From: Marinicellulosiphila megalodicopiae
Lineage (GTDB): Bacteria > Pseudomonadota > Gammaproteobacteria > Pseudomonadales > Natronospirillaceae
NCBI RefSeq assembly: GCF_045862395.1
Contig: NZ_AP023087.1
Span: 4,216,001-4,280,000 of the forward strand
Length of the DNA stretch: 64,000 bases
Direction of reading: 5' to 3'
Of the stretch, positions 1 through 7,290 are shown one piece after another (position 1 is the first letter of the stretch; each line of letters opens with the position of its first letter). A program made the position numbers and the translations under genes. The notes beneath the pieces were generated by a model. The model saw only the letters and a program-made list of their open reading frames with translations. It searched no databases and had not been told where the DNA came from.

Positions 1-461
1 TGAATGGCGTAGCCTCCTGCTTTATCAAGTGGCTCACCTGTATGCCAATAATTTTGTATCTCTTGAACAGTTATGTTTCTAAATTTTACATTTGTGGTCA
101 CGGTCACTAGCTTTGTTTGCCTAGGACTTTTTACGTATACCGAAGTGATCACCTGGTGCCAATTATCACTTAATTTTTGCATGTTTACTCTGAACACATC
201 GTAATTTTCAGGTTTTAATAAAATTTCATTTTCAAAACACACAATTGTATCGCTAGCTAAAATCACTGCAGCCGTTGAATTTTGAATTTGATTGAATACA
301 TGCTCGCCTTTTTTAATGGCAATACGTTCAACATAATTGATTGCATTTTCACCTACCAGTCGACTTTCGTCCACATATGGTGATAAGCATTCAAACTGGT
401 AACCCAGCTGGGTTAGCATTTGTTTTCGTCTAGGTGACGATGAAGCAAGAATAAGTGTCAT
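1..461 (-). CDS. maf: Maf family nucleoside triphosphate pyrophosphatase (partial, runs off left edge)
   Basis: This is the N-terminal 153 residues of a Maf protein; the rest lies left of the window. Maf proteins hydrolyse modified or non-canonical nucleoside triphosphates in the cytoplasm and are linked to septum formation. The start MTLILASSSPRRKQML carries the family's SSSPRR phosphate-binding motif, and LASDTIVCFENEIL matches the conserved acidic active-site block. The start ATG (461-459) overlaps the mreD stop as ATGA, so it is translationally coupled to mreD. The order mreB-mreC-mreD-maf is the standard gammaproteobacterial shape operon. Identification is firm; whether it is the YhdE-type or YceF-type paralogue is inferred only from position. 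Confidence 0.93.
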   Translation of the reverse strand, partial: MTLILASSSPRRKQMLTQLGYQFECLSPYVDESRLVGENAINYVERIAIKKGEHVFNQIQNSTAAVILASDTIVCFENEILLKPENYDVFRVNMQKLSDNWHQVITSVYVKSPRQTKLVTVTTNVKFRNITVQEIQNYWHTGEPLDKAGGYAI

Positions 462-946
462 TGGATTCTAAAGCTCTGACGCAAATGTCGTAACAACAAA
501 TAAGACCATGGCCAAAAAAGGGCGCTGAATACACAGGGATAGAAAAAGCGCCAATCCCAAATAAAATCGCCTAGCAACATATTAATAACCGCAGTCACAA
601 ACATACCGATAAAAATTATCCCCATAACCATGATAGATTGCTGAAAAGCTGGGAACATTCTTAATCGCTGATACACAATTAGCACTAAGTAAGCTTGAAT
701 AATTAGCCCAAGCGCGTACACACCAAATACATTATCACGCATTTCATCCATCAAAATACCGATAAAAAAAGCAGTAATAAATGAAAACCGCTCAGGCAAA
801 GCTAACACCCAATAAATTAGAACAATCATCACAAATTGTGGTCGCCCCAATGCTAATGTATCAGGTAGTGGAAATTGATCTAGGAAAATAGCAATAACAA
901 ACGTCAACCAAACGATCCAATGATTTTGCGGTTCTTTATCAGTCAT
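458..946 (-). CDS. mreD: Rod shape-determining protein MreD
   Basis: MreD is an inner-membrane part of the elongasome, working with MreB and MreC in lateral wall synthesis. The protein is about 162 residues, usual for the family, and almost entirely hydrophobic, with about five membrane segments. The chosen ATG (946) gives MTDKEPQNHWIVWLT, which lines up with the start of E. coli MreD; in-frame starts at 958 (ATG) and 964 (TTG) lie further inside mreC. The gene overlaps the end of mreC by a few codons and ends in the ATGA overlap with maf. It is co-transcribed with mreB and mreC. Confidence 0.93.
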   Translation of the reverse strand: MTDKEPQNHWIVWLTFVIAIFLDQFPLPDTLALGRPQFVMIVLIYWVLALPERFSFITAFFIGILMDEMRDNVFGVYALGLIIQAYLVLIVYQRLRMFPAFQQSIMVMGIIFIGMFVTAVINMLLGDFIWDWRFFYPCVFSALFWPWSYLLLRHLRQSFRIQ

Positions 947-1769
947 TGGATAACTCATCTTCAATTAAAAATAAATGGCGGCTTGTTTCTAATTCGGCAA
1001 TAGGCTGAATAAAAATTCGAAAGAATTTTTGATCATCGCTTTGGATTTCTGTCACCGTTGCGACAGGATACCCTTTTGGATAGCGCCCTCCTAAGCCCGA
1101 GGTCACAATAAGGTCTCCCACTTGTACATCTTGAGTTTTAGGAATATACATTAATTCCATCTGTTCAATATCACCCACACCCTGTGCGACTGTTCGATAA
1201 TGGGTTCTTAATAATTCTACTGGCACTGCGGATTGCTGATCGACCACCAACATCACTCTTGCTGATAATGAATCCAATTGAATAACCATGCCAAATACGC
1301 CTTTTGAATCCAAAACAACCTGCCCAACATACACGCCATGCACGCTGCCGCGATTAATCATCACATGGTGATTAAATGGGTTGCTATCTTCGGAAATTAT
1401 TTCGACGGTTTTTACGGGATGTTTAATTGCTTCAACAGCATTTAAAAGTGTTCTGAGGCGAGCATTTTCAGCTTCTAGAAAAGCTAATGTTTGAACTTGA
1501 CGCTCCAAAACGATGATTTCGTTCTCAAGGTCTTTATTTTGCGCGATTAAGGTTTCTTGATCTTCAAAGGACTGAGTACCCCATAAATAAATTTTACGAG
1601 GCACGCTTACTACAAGATGAACAGGTGCAGTTAACAGTGAAAGCGCTTTATGAGCAGGGTCTAACGTTTCTCGATTATTTAATTCTACCCATAACAAAGC
1701 ACAGCAAACAAACACCGAGAGGAAAAATCGACTGTGCGGCCCTTGTTCTTGTAAAAATATGGACTTAAT
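939..1769 (-). CDS. mreC: Rod shape-determining protein MreC (probable ATT start)
   Basis: MreC is a bitopic periplasmic protein that links the MreB cytoskeleton to the wall-synthesis enzymes. The visible order is an N-terminal membrane helix, a coiled coil (about residues 60-100, rich in E, L and N) and the beta-rich MreC domain (NRGSVHGVYVGQVV, TSGLGGRYPKGYPVATV). The first ordinary start codon is GTG at 1715, but it falls inside the membrane helix. In-frame codons upstream encode KSIFLQEQGPHSRFFLSV, which matches the conserved MreC N-terminus (GP...R..L). This extension begins at an ATT (1769-1767), six bases after AGAGG, and an in-frame TAG lies at 1781-1779, so no ATG, GTG or TTG is available for the full N-terminus. 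ATT initiation is known but rare (E. coli infC). A sequencing error is the alternative. Confidence 0.9.
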   Translation of the reverse strand: MKSIFLQEQGPHSRFFLSVFVCCALLWVELNNRETLDPAHKALSLLTAPVHLVVSVPRKIYLWGTQSFEDQETLIAQNKDLENEIIVLERQVQTLAFLEAENARLRTLLNAVEAIKHPVKTVEIISEDSNPFNHHVMINRGSVHGVYVGQVVLDSKGVFGMVIQLDSLSARVMLVVDQQSAVPVELLRTHYRTVAQGVGDIEQMELMYIPKTQDVQVGDLIVTSGLGGRYPKGYPVATVTEIQSDDQKFFRIFIQPIAELETSRHLFLIEDELSND

Positions 1770-1773
1770 GAGA

Positions 1774-1780
1774 CACCTCT
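1774..1780 (-). promoter_or_regulatory. Ribosome binding site deciding the mreC start
   Basis: The minus strand reads AGAGGTG here, followed four bases later by the ATT at 1769-1767. It is the only good Shine-Dalgarno match between the mreB stop (1802) and the mreC membrane helix, and it supports initiation at the ATT rather than at GTG 1715. Confidence 0.6.
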
Positions 1781-1801
1781 ATGCGTTTATTGAGGAATCA
1801 A

Positions 1802-2839
1802 TTAATAGTCTTGGGCAAATTCAAAAATACGATCATCCATCATTTCTAGTGCCTTTCCGCCACCGCGAGCAACACAGGTTAATGGATCATCTGCAACCAA
1901 AACAGGCAAACCAGTTTCTTCAGATAACAATACATCAATATCACGAAGCAATGCACCCCCACCTGTAAGGACAATGCCTGACTCTGCAATATCCGCTGAT
2001 AATTCTGGCGGGGTTTGTTCTAAAGCGGATTTTACCGCAGTTACGATTTGAGATAATGCTTCTTGTAACGCTTCTAAAACCTCATTGCTATTTAAGGTAA
2101 AGCTGCGCGGAATACCTTCTGCAACGTTACGGCCACGAACATCAATTTCTAATAATTCTTTTCCTGGATACGCACAACCAATTTCAAGCTTAATGCGCTC
2201 AGCTGTCGCCTCACCAATAGCAGAGCCATAATTACGACGAACAAACGCTACAATCGCTTCATCAAAACGATCGCCACCGACTCTTACGGAGTCTGAATAC
2301 ACCACACCATTTAGGGAAATGACCGCGATTTCGGTAGTACCTCCACCTATATCCACTACCATTGAACCGCGCGCTTCTTCAACTGGCATACCCGCACCAA
2401 TTGCCGCAGCCATTGGCTCCTCAATTAAATGAACAACACGTGCACCTGCACTTAATGCAGATTCTTTGATGGCTTTACGCTCAACCTGGGTCGATTTACA
2501 AGGTACGCAAATTAAAACTCGAGGGCTAGGTTTAAACCATGAATGTTCATGCACTTTATAAATAAAATGCTGAAGCATTTTTTCTGTTACTAAGAAGTCG
2601 GCGATCACACCATCTTTTAATGGTCGAATCGCTTTAATGCTCCCAGGAGTACGACCAAGCATTCGCTTAGCATCGGTTCCCACAGCGGCAACTTGTTTTC
2701 CGTTTGGCGTATCTCGAACCGCAACTACAGATGGTTCATTCAAAACGATATCTTGGTCGCGAACGTAAATTAAAGTATTAGCTGTCCCTAAATCTATTGA
2801 TAGATCATTTGAGAACATTCCACGAATTTTCTTAAACAT
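1802..2839 (-). CDS. mreB: Rod shape-determining protein MreB (bacterial actin)
   Basis: MreB is the cytoplasmic actin homologue that forms membrane-bound filaments and directs lateral wall growth. At 345 residues it has family length. It starts MFKKIRGMFSNDLSIDLGTANTLIY, with the phosphate-1 loop DLGTANT. The second phosphate motif VVDIGGGTTEIAVIS and the adenosine motif GIVLTGGGALLRDID are both intact. It is the first gene of the operon mreB-mreC-mreD-maf. The 208-base gap to the divergent gene at 3048 must hold its promoter, but I cannot pick a convincing -35/-10 pair. Confidence 0.98.
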   Translation of the reverse strand: MFKKIRGMFSNDLSIDLGTANTLIYVRDQDIVLNEPSVVAVRDTPNGKQVAAVGTDAKRMLGRTPGSIKAIRPLKDGVIADFLVTEKMLQHFIYKVHEHSWFKPSPRVLICVPCKSTQVERKAIKESALSAGARVVHLIEEPMAAAIGAGMPVEEARGSMVVDIGGGTTEIAVISLNGVVYSDSVRVGGDRFDEAIVAFVRRNYGSAIGEATAERIKLEIGCAYPGKELLEIDVRGRNVAEGIPRSFTLNSNEVLEALQEALSQIVTAVKSALEQTPPELSADIAESGIVLTGGGALLRDIDVLLSEETGLPVLVADDPLTCVARGGGKALEMMDDRIFEFAQDY

Positions 2840-2989
2840 ATTTAACCCTTAAAATGTTATTTCTGGCCATACAAGATGAAACTAAAAACTTAACGCCAAA
2901 AGATAATATAAAATTCCACTGAATGTACCAATGCTGGACTCTTTGAGCAAGCATCAAATAATAAATATAGTCGTTACACGGTAAAAAAA

Positions 2990-3003
2990 TTGGAATATTC
3001 CAA
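2990..3003. promoter_or_regulatory. 14-bp perfect palindrome between mreB and the aspartic protease gene
   Basis: TTGGAATATTCCAA is perfectly self-complementary and sits 45 bases before the ATG at 3048, where an operator would lie. No regulator is adjacent, so its role is inferred only from position and symmetry. Confidence 0.35.
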
Positions 3004-3047
3004 CCTTACCCTTATTATTTATTTAAATTTAATAATTTGAGACAACC

Positions 3048-3569
3048 ATGAGCAATAAAGATTCAACTCAACAGCTAGGAAAAGGTTTCGGATATGTCGC
3101 TTGGTTTTTAGCATTAGCGGCAATGACTTGGTTTTTTTCAGGAGTTCTAGACAGACAAGAAAATCCAAATAATAGGATATCTACAAATCAAAATGACGCT
3201 TACAAAGAAGTTATTTTGAAGGATAATCGAAATAACCATTACGTGTTCACAGGAAAGATCAATCAAAAAGAAGTAGTCTTTTTAGTGGATACTGGTGCAA
3301 CCGATGTCGCGCTATCTGAAAGTTTGGCAAATAAACTTAATTTAACCAAAGGATCACGAGGTATCGCCAATACTGCAAATGGGGAAACACGTACATATCA
3401 AACATGGATTCGCCAACTCAACATCGGTGACATTACACTTTATGACGTTCAGGCGAGCATTGTCACTGGCATGGATTCCGAAGACTCCGTTCTTCTTGGC
3501 ATGAGCGCCCTTAAAAATTTAGAAATGATTCATAAAAACGGACAATTGACCTTACGCCAATACCCATAG
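3048..3569 (+). CDS. Membrane-anchored retropepsin-like aspartic protease (clan AA, TIGR02281 type)
   Basis: The protein has 173 residues with one N-terminal membrane segment (about 14-31), a short linker, then a single retropepsin fold. The catalytic motif is VVFLVDTGATDVALS (DTGAT), followed by the flap-like stretch TANGETRTY and the closing LLGMSALKNLE motif typical of this bacterial family. Such proteins act as dimers in the periplasm; substrates are mostly unknown. It stands alone, divergent from mreB and convergent with the small gene at 3576. A clear paralogue with the same architecture lies in the cassette array at 50227-50838. Confidence 0.88.
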   Translation: MSNKDSTQQLGKGFGYVAWFLALAAMTWFFSGVLDRQENPNNRISTNQNDAYKEVILKDNRNNHYVFTGKINQKEVVFLVDTGATDVALSESLANKLNLTKGSRGIANTANGETRTYQTWIRQLNIGDITLYDVQASIVTGMDSEDSVLLGMSALKNLEMIHKNGQLTLRQYP

Positions 3570-3575
3570 CAGAAT

Positions 3576-3794
3576 TTAAATACAAATAACTTGATCGCTT
3601 TGCTGAACATCTGTAACGGGCGAACCTGGATAGCTAATTACAGTGATATTCAGGCAACACTCAATCATTTGTTTCCAGCGCTCACATTGCTCACCAAATA
3701 CATGGATATGCTGTACATTTTTCATCAATAGAGTTAACGCTTCAAGTTTTGTATGAGTGTATTCGCTGCTTACGCACAAAATGACATCTTTCAT
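3576..3794 (-). CDS. Small hypothetical protein, 72 aa
   Basis: I do not recognise this gene. The start at 3794 (MKDVILCVSSEYTHTK) was chosen because GGGGAT lies eight bases upstream; an in-frame ATG at 3833 is possible but lacks such a site. The product is soluble, with five cysteines in 72 residues and no membrane segment. It is convergent with the aspartic protease gene (six bases apart) and divergent from the BI-1 gene. The good ribosome site makes it likely to be real. Confidence 0.5.
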   Translation of the reverse strand: MKDVILCVSSEYTHTKLEALTLLMKNVQHIHVFGEQCERWKQMIECCLNITVISYPGSPVTDVQQSDQVICI

Positions 3795-3966
3795 AAATAT
3801 CCCCTTACGTATCTTATCCGCTAAGAATGGCAAACTTTGATGAATCTAAACTGAAGGACTTGAAATAAAACTGAGTTGGACGCATTATGTGACTAATTGC
3901 ATCTGGCTATATAGCATGAATTTGCTTATTTTTAGCCAATGTTTTTTAACAACACAGGAGAATGTC

Positions 3967-4632
3967 ATGTCTGATATCGAACAAATGTACAACGAATCCA
4001 CCGCAATGAGCGTGGATGTACCGAAACTTTTAAGAAACACCTATAGCTTACTGGCTTGTACCGTACTATTTAGTGCTGTAATGGCTTTTGTTGGCATGCA
4101 AATGAATATCGGTTTTATTTCCCCATTTATGACGCTTGCTATTGTATTTGGCTTGTTTTTTGGCATTGCTAAAACAGCTAATAGCGGTATGGGAATTGTG
4201 CTAACTTTTGCTTTAACTGGTTATTTAGGCTTTTCATTAGCGCCGTTAATTACTGCCTACATGGGCGCAGGCAAAGGCAACATAGTTGTTCAAGCCTTTG
4301 CTGGTACCGCATTTATCTTTTTCGGATTATCTGCTTACGCGTTAACTACCAAAAAAGATTTCACCTTTTTGTCAGGATTTTTGATGACAGGCGGCTTAGT
4401 GTTAATGGCTGCAGTTGTGATGAGTATATTCCTTCAAATACCAGCTTTGCACATTGCTATTTCTTGTGGATTCATGGTGTTTTCATCTGCTAGCATCTTG
4501 TTTTATACAAGCTCTGCAATTAAAGGTGGAGAAACTAACTACGTAATGCTGACAGTTGGATTATTTATGGCAGCTTACAATTTATTTGTTAGCTTACTAA
4601 GTATTTTAGGCATCTTCGGTGGCGATGATTAA
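3967..4632 (+). CDS. Bax inhibitor-1 / YccA family membrane protein
   Basis: This is a 221-residue integral membrane protein with seven hydrophobic segments and the BI-1 pattern of glycine-rich helices (GLFFGIAKTANSG, FVGMQMNIGFISPFM). E. coli YccA, a member of the family, binds and modulates FtsH; others are calcium-leak channels. The start at 3967 is set by AGGAG at 3956-3960, six bases before the ATG; the frame stays open upstream to 3889 but that part has no ribosome site. It is a single-gene unit closed by the terminator at 4654. Confidence 0.9.
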   Translation: MSDIEQMYNESTAMSVDVPKLLRNTYSLLACTVLFSAVMAFVGMQMNIGFISPFMTLAIVFGLFFGIAKTANSGMGIVLTFALTGYLGFSLAPLITAYMGAGKGNIVVQAFAGTAFIFFGLSAYALTTKKDFTFLSGFLMTGGLVLMAAVVMSIFLQIPALHIAISCGFMVFSSASILFYTSSAIKGGETNYVMLTVGLFMAAYNLFVSLLSILGIFGGDD

Positions 4633-4653
4633 TAATTAATCAACGACACATAC

Positions 4654-4677
4654 AAACCCGCTTTTGCGGGTTTTTTT
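4654..4677 (+). terminator. Rho-independent terminator after the BI-1 gene
   Basis: AAACCCGC, loop TTTT, GCGGGTTT, continuing into a run of T. It lies 22 bases after the stop codon at 4632. Confidence 0.92.
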
Positions 4678-4852
4678 ATGCCTAATCGCAACCTGAATAT
4701 ACCCTGACTTGTATAGCACTTTTTTAAAGATACATATTTTTTCGCCTGCTAATATGTAACTGTTCTCATCTTGTGATAAAAATACAAATGCATGATACCT
4801 AGATGATTTTTTTTTGGTATGATGCAACCACTTTTAAAGAGGAGCCGCAATC

Positions 4853-5332
4853 ATGCGTAAATTATTATTAGCCGTTATGGCGTTGTTAACTGTTCAAATT
4901 TCATCTGCAAAATTAAATGTAGGTGATGACGTGTATCTTCCTGAGTTAGTTTCACTTGAAACTGGTGAAGCGATTGATTTATCTCAATACAAAGGAAAAG
5001 TATTATTTGTTGAGTTTTGGGCAAGCTGGTGTACAACTTGTGCGAAATCATTCCCAACTTACAACAAAATCCACAAAGCATTAGATAGCGACAAGTACAT
5101 GATGATCAGTATTAATACTGATAAGAAAGAAAAAGACGCTCACAAATTCTTAAAAAACACACCAGCTGATTTCTTAGTGGTACGTGACACTGAAAAAACT
5201 GCTGTTAAAAAATATGAGCCTAAAGGTTACCCTGTAGGTTATATCGTAAACAAAGCAGGTAAAATTGTTGCGATTGAAGAGTCACAACCAGAATACGAAG
5301 AGTTAAAAGCGTTATTAGAAGGTTTAATGTAA
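4853..5332 (+). CDS. Exported thioredoxin-like (TlpA/ResA-type) protein
   Basis: The 159-residue product has a signal peptide (MRKLLLAVMALLTVQISSA) and a thioredoxin fold with active site WASWCTTCAKSF (WCxxC). The cis-proline loop is YEPKGYPVGYIV. These periplasmic proteins reduce disulfides, for example during cytochrome c maturation, or act as general thiol-disulfide reductants; the partner is not evident here. AAAGAGGAG at 4837-4844 sets the start. It is a single-gene unit ended by the terminator at 5351. Confidence 0.9.
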   Translation: MRKLLLAVMALLTVQISSAKLNVGDDVYLPELVSLETGEAIDLSQYKGKVLFVEFWASWCTTCAKSFPTYNKIHKALDSDKYMMISINTDKKEKDAHKFLKNTPADFLVVRDTEKTAVKKYEPKGYPVGYIVNKAGKIVAIEESQPEYEELKALLEGLM

Positions 5333-5350
5333 GCTTTACTTTTCTAAACA

Positions 5351-5374
5351 AACCAGCTTAGGCTGGTTTTTTTT
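5351..5374 (+). terminator. Rho-independent terminator after the thioredoxin-like gene
   Basis: AACCAGC, loop TTAG, GCTGGTT, then T-run. It lies 18 bases past the stop at 5332. Confidence 0.92.
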
Positions 5375-5474
5375 CGCCTTAAACAAAGCAAAGCAAGCCT
5401 GTTTCCACAGAACTTAACTTGATTTACTGCTACACGAACAAAATAAACAACAACACCTAAACTCAAATTCAAGG

Positions 5475-5500
5475 CAAAAAAAAGCCAGCAAACGCTGGCT
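5475..5500 (-). terminator. Rho-independent terminator of the rhodanese-grxC-secB operon
   Basis: On the minus strand AGCCAGC, loop GTTT, GCTGGCT is followed by a T-run. It lies 17 bases after the secB stop. Confidence 0.92.
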
Positions 5501-5517
5501 CATTAAATCTCAAACAA

Positions 5518-5985
5518 TTACTGAACGTTTGCAGATTCTTTTTCTTTAGCAGCGGCAGCTTGTTTAGCTTGAGCTTGCTGATAAATTGCATCAAAGTTGA
5601 TTGGCGCTAACATAAGCGCTGGGAAGCCACCTTTAACAACAACATTATCAATTGCCTCACGTGCATATGGGAATAATACGTTTTGACAATAAGCATTTAA
5701 TGCATGCTTCTTCTGTTCGTCAGAGAAATTTTTGATTGAGAAAATACCCGCTTGTTGAATTTCAACTAAAAAAGCGGCATCCCCTTCAACTTTAGTATTA
5801 ATGGTTAATGTTAAAACCACTTCAAAATTATCATTACCTAGATCTTTATTCTCAGATTTCATGTCCATTTTTACTTCAGGCTTCCACTGCTTACGAAAAA
5901 CATCTGGAGAATTAGGTGATTCAAATGACATATCTTTTAAGAATATTTTTTGTACGTTAAATGCTGGTGTAGTTTGTTCTGACAT
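5518..5985 (-). CDS. secB: Protein-export chaperone SecB
   Basis: SecB is a cytoplasmic tetrameric chaperone that keeps precursors unfolded and delivers them to SecA. The 155-residue product carries the family pattern: QKIFLKDMSFESPNSP near the N-terminus, FLVEIQQAGIFSI in the middle, and the C-terminal LFPYAREAIDNVVVKGGFPALMLAPINF. It is the last gene of rhodanese-grxC-secB, the same order as in E. coli (yibN-grxC-secB), although gpsA does not follow. Confidence 0.97.
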   Translation of the reverse strand: MSEQTTPAFNVQKIFLKDMSFESPNSPDVFRKQWKPEVKMDMKSENKDLGNDNFEVVLTLTINTKVEGDAAFLVEIQQAGIFSIKNFSDEQKKHALNAYCQNVLFPYAREAIDNVVVKGGFPALMLAPINFDAIYQQAQAKQAAAAKEKESANVQ

Positions 5986-6016
5986 AATATTTCTCTTTTT
6001 AGTGAATAAAAAGGCT

Positions 6017-6265
6017 TTAACCCTTTAATAATTGATCAAGCTCATTTTGATTTTCCAATTGGTAAAGCTCATCACATCCACCGATGTGCTTTTCACCTAT
6101 CCATATTTGGGGAACAGTATGTCGACCACTTTTGCTCATCATCTCTCGACGTAAGGCGTAGTCTTGGTCGACCTTAATTTCATCGTATTTTGCTCCTTTT
6201 TTTTCAAGCAATTGTTTTGCTCGAATGCAAAAAGGACAAAATCGAGTGGTATATATAGTGACCAT
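6017..6265 (-). CDS. grxC: Glutaredoxin 3
   Basis: This small cytoplasmic dithiol glutaredoxin (82 residues) reduces protein and glutathione disulfides using glutathione. The active site is FCPFCIRAK (CPFC), the cis-proline motif is HTVPQIWIG, and the glutathione-binding IGGCDEL follows. Its ATG overlaps the rhodanese stop (TAATG), so translation is coupled. The neighbours match the conserved yibN-grxC-secB unit. Confidence 0.96.
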   Translation of the reverse strand: MVTIYTTRFCPFCIRAKQLLEKKGAKYDEIKVDQDYALRREMMSKSGRHTVPQIWIGEKHIGGCDELYQLENQNELDQLLKG

Positions 6266-6681
6266 TAAGATTTAACCAAGGGTAATTTACTTGCTTGCCA
6301 CTCATAAATGCCGCCTTGTAGGCGGTTTAAGTTGGTAAACCCTTCTTTTAATAAAATACCACCAGCCGAAGAAGCGTGTTGCCCTGCTTTACAAATTAAT
6401 ATAACTGGCTTTTCTTGATATTTTTTTAACTCTTTGGCACGCTGAGTTAACTCTTTAAGTGGAATATTAATCGCGCCAGACAAATGCCCCTCACGATATT
6501 CATTAGAAGGTCGAACATCTACCACAACGGCACCTTCATTATTGATTAGATTGGTCACTGCATGCACAGACAGGCTATTTCCTGTACGAGCACTCTCATG
6601 TTTAATAATTAAAAACAATAACACCGCCCAAACTGCAACAGCGATCATGTTCTCACCTACAAATGTAAATAAAACGTCCAC
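6265..6681 (-). CDS. Membrane-anchored rhodanese-like protein (YibN type)
   Basis: The protein has one N-terminal membrane helix (AVAVWAVLLFLII) and a rhodanese domain whose active-site loop is CKAGQHA, with the cysteine needed for sulfur transfer. The start is set at GTG 6681, eight bases after GGA, giving about 138 residues, close to E. coli YibN. The frame stays open to a TTG at 6741, but that stretch overlaps a good promoter (6712-6741), so it is unlikely to be translated. ATG 6648 is a further alternative. First gene of the operon with grxC and secB. Confidence 0.85.
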   Translation of the reverse strand: MDVLFTFVGENMIAVAVWAVLLFLIIKHESARTGNSLSVHAVTNLINNEGAVVVDVRPSNEYREGHLSGAINIPLKELTQRAKELKKYQEKPVILICKAGQHASSAGGILLKEGFTNLNRLQGGIYEWQASKLPLVKS

Positions 6682-6711
6682 AATATTATTCCAAAAAATC
6701 AAAGTTGGGGG

Positions 6712-6741
6712 ATTATACAGATTTTCGCCTTGACTGAACAA
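6712..6741 (-). promoter_or_regulatory. Promoter of the rhodanese-grxC-secB operon
   Basis: On the minus strand TTGTTC (6741-6736) and TATAAT (6717-6712) are separated by 18 bases. The expected transcript start near 6705 lies just upstream of the GTG at 6681. Confidence 0.6.
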
Positions 6742-6787
6742 CCGTTATCAACCAAGCTAACATAGGTTTATCTAAAAATAATGACCT

Positions 6788-7258
6788 ATGACTGCTCAAT
6801 ATGTTTATTATCCATTTAAGCACTATCATCCTATTAAAGGGTTTGATTTACAGTTAGTGCTCACCAATTGCATCCAAGGCCTACATTCAATGGATGGCAT
6901 GCCTGCGTATGTATTTAACATATGTTTACCTTGCGATACTATTATTGGGCAAGCAGACATCAGAATTGGCACTAGCGACTACTTAATTAAATATGGCGGA
7001 CAAATTGGTTACGGCATTAATCGAGCTTATAGAGGCTTTAATTATGCAGCCAAAGCCTGTCAACTTCTTAAAAAAGTCGCCCTTGATCACGATATGACTA
7101 CATTATGGATAACATGTAATACCGACAATATTGCCTCTATCAAAACCTGCGAGAAATTAGGGGCAAAAAAAGTCGATAAAGTCATCATCCCTAAATGGAC
7201 AGAGCTCTATCAAAGAGGCGATCGAGAAAAATTTCGTTATTTATGGGATTTAGAATAA
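6788..7258 (+). CDS. GNAT family N-acetyltransferase
   Basis: This 156-residue protein has the RimJ/RimL-like acetyltransferase layout. The acetyl-CoA pyrophosphate-binding segment is IGYGINRAYRGFNYAAKA, and the later block ITCNTDNIASIKTCEKLGAKKV is the usual C-terminal signature (N..S......GF/A). The substrate cannot be told. It is divergent from the rhodanese operon and 32 bases upstream of tilS on the same strand, so it may be the first gene of a tilS transcript. Confidence 0.85.
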   Translation: MTAQYVYYPFKHYHPIKGFDLQLVLTNCIQGLHSMDGMPAYVFNICLPCDTIIGQADIRIGTSDYLIKYGGQIGYGINRAYRGFNYAAKACQLLKKVALDHDMTTLWITCNTDNIASIKTCEKLGAKKVDKVIIPKWTELYQRGDREKFRYLWDLE

Positions 7259-7290
7259 ACTGCCCCTCCTTTATAAAATCAATACACCTC

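Noticed and set aside
4636..4827. Minus-strand reading frame of 63 codons
   Set aside because: It crosses the strong terminator of the BI-1 gene and lacks a ribosome site; the composition is that of a shadow frame.
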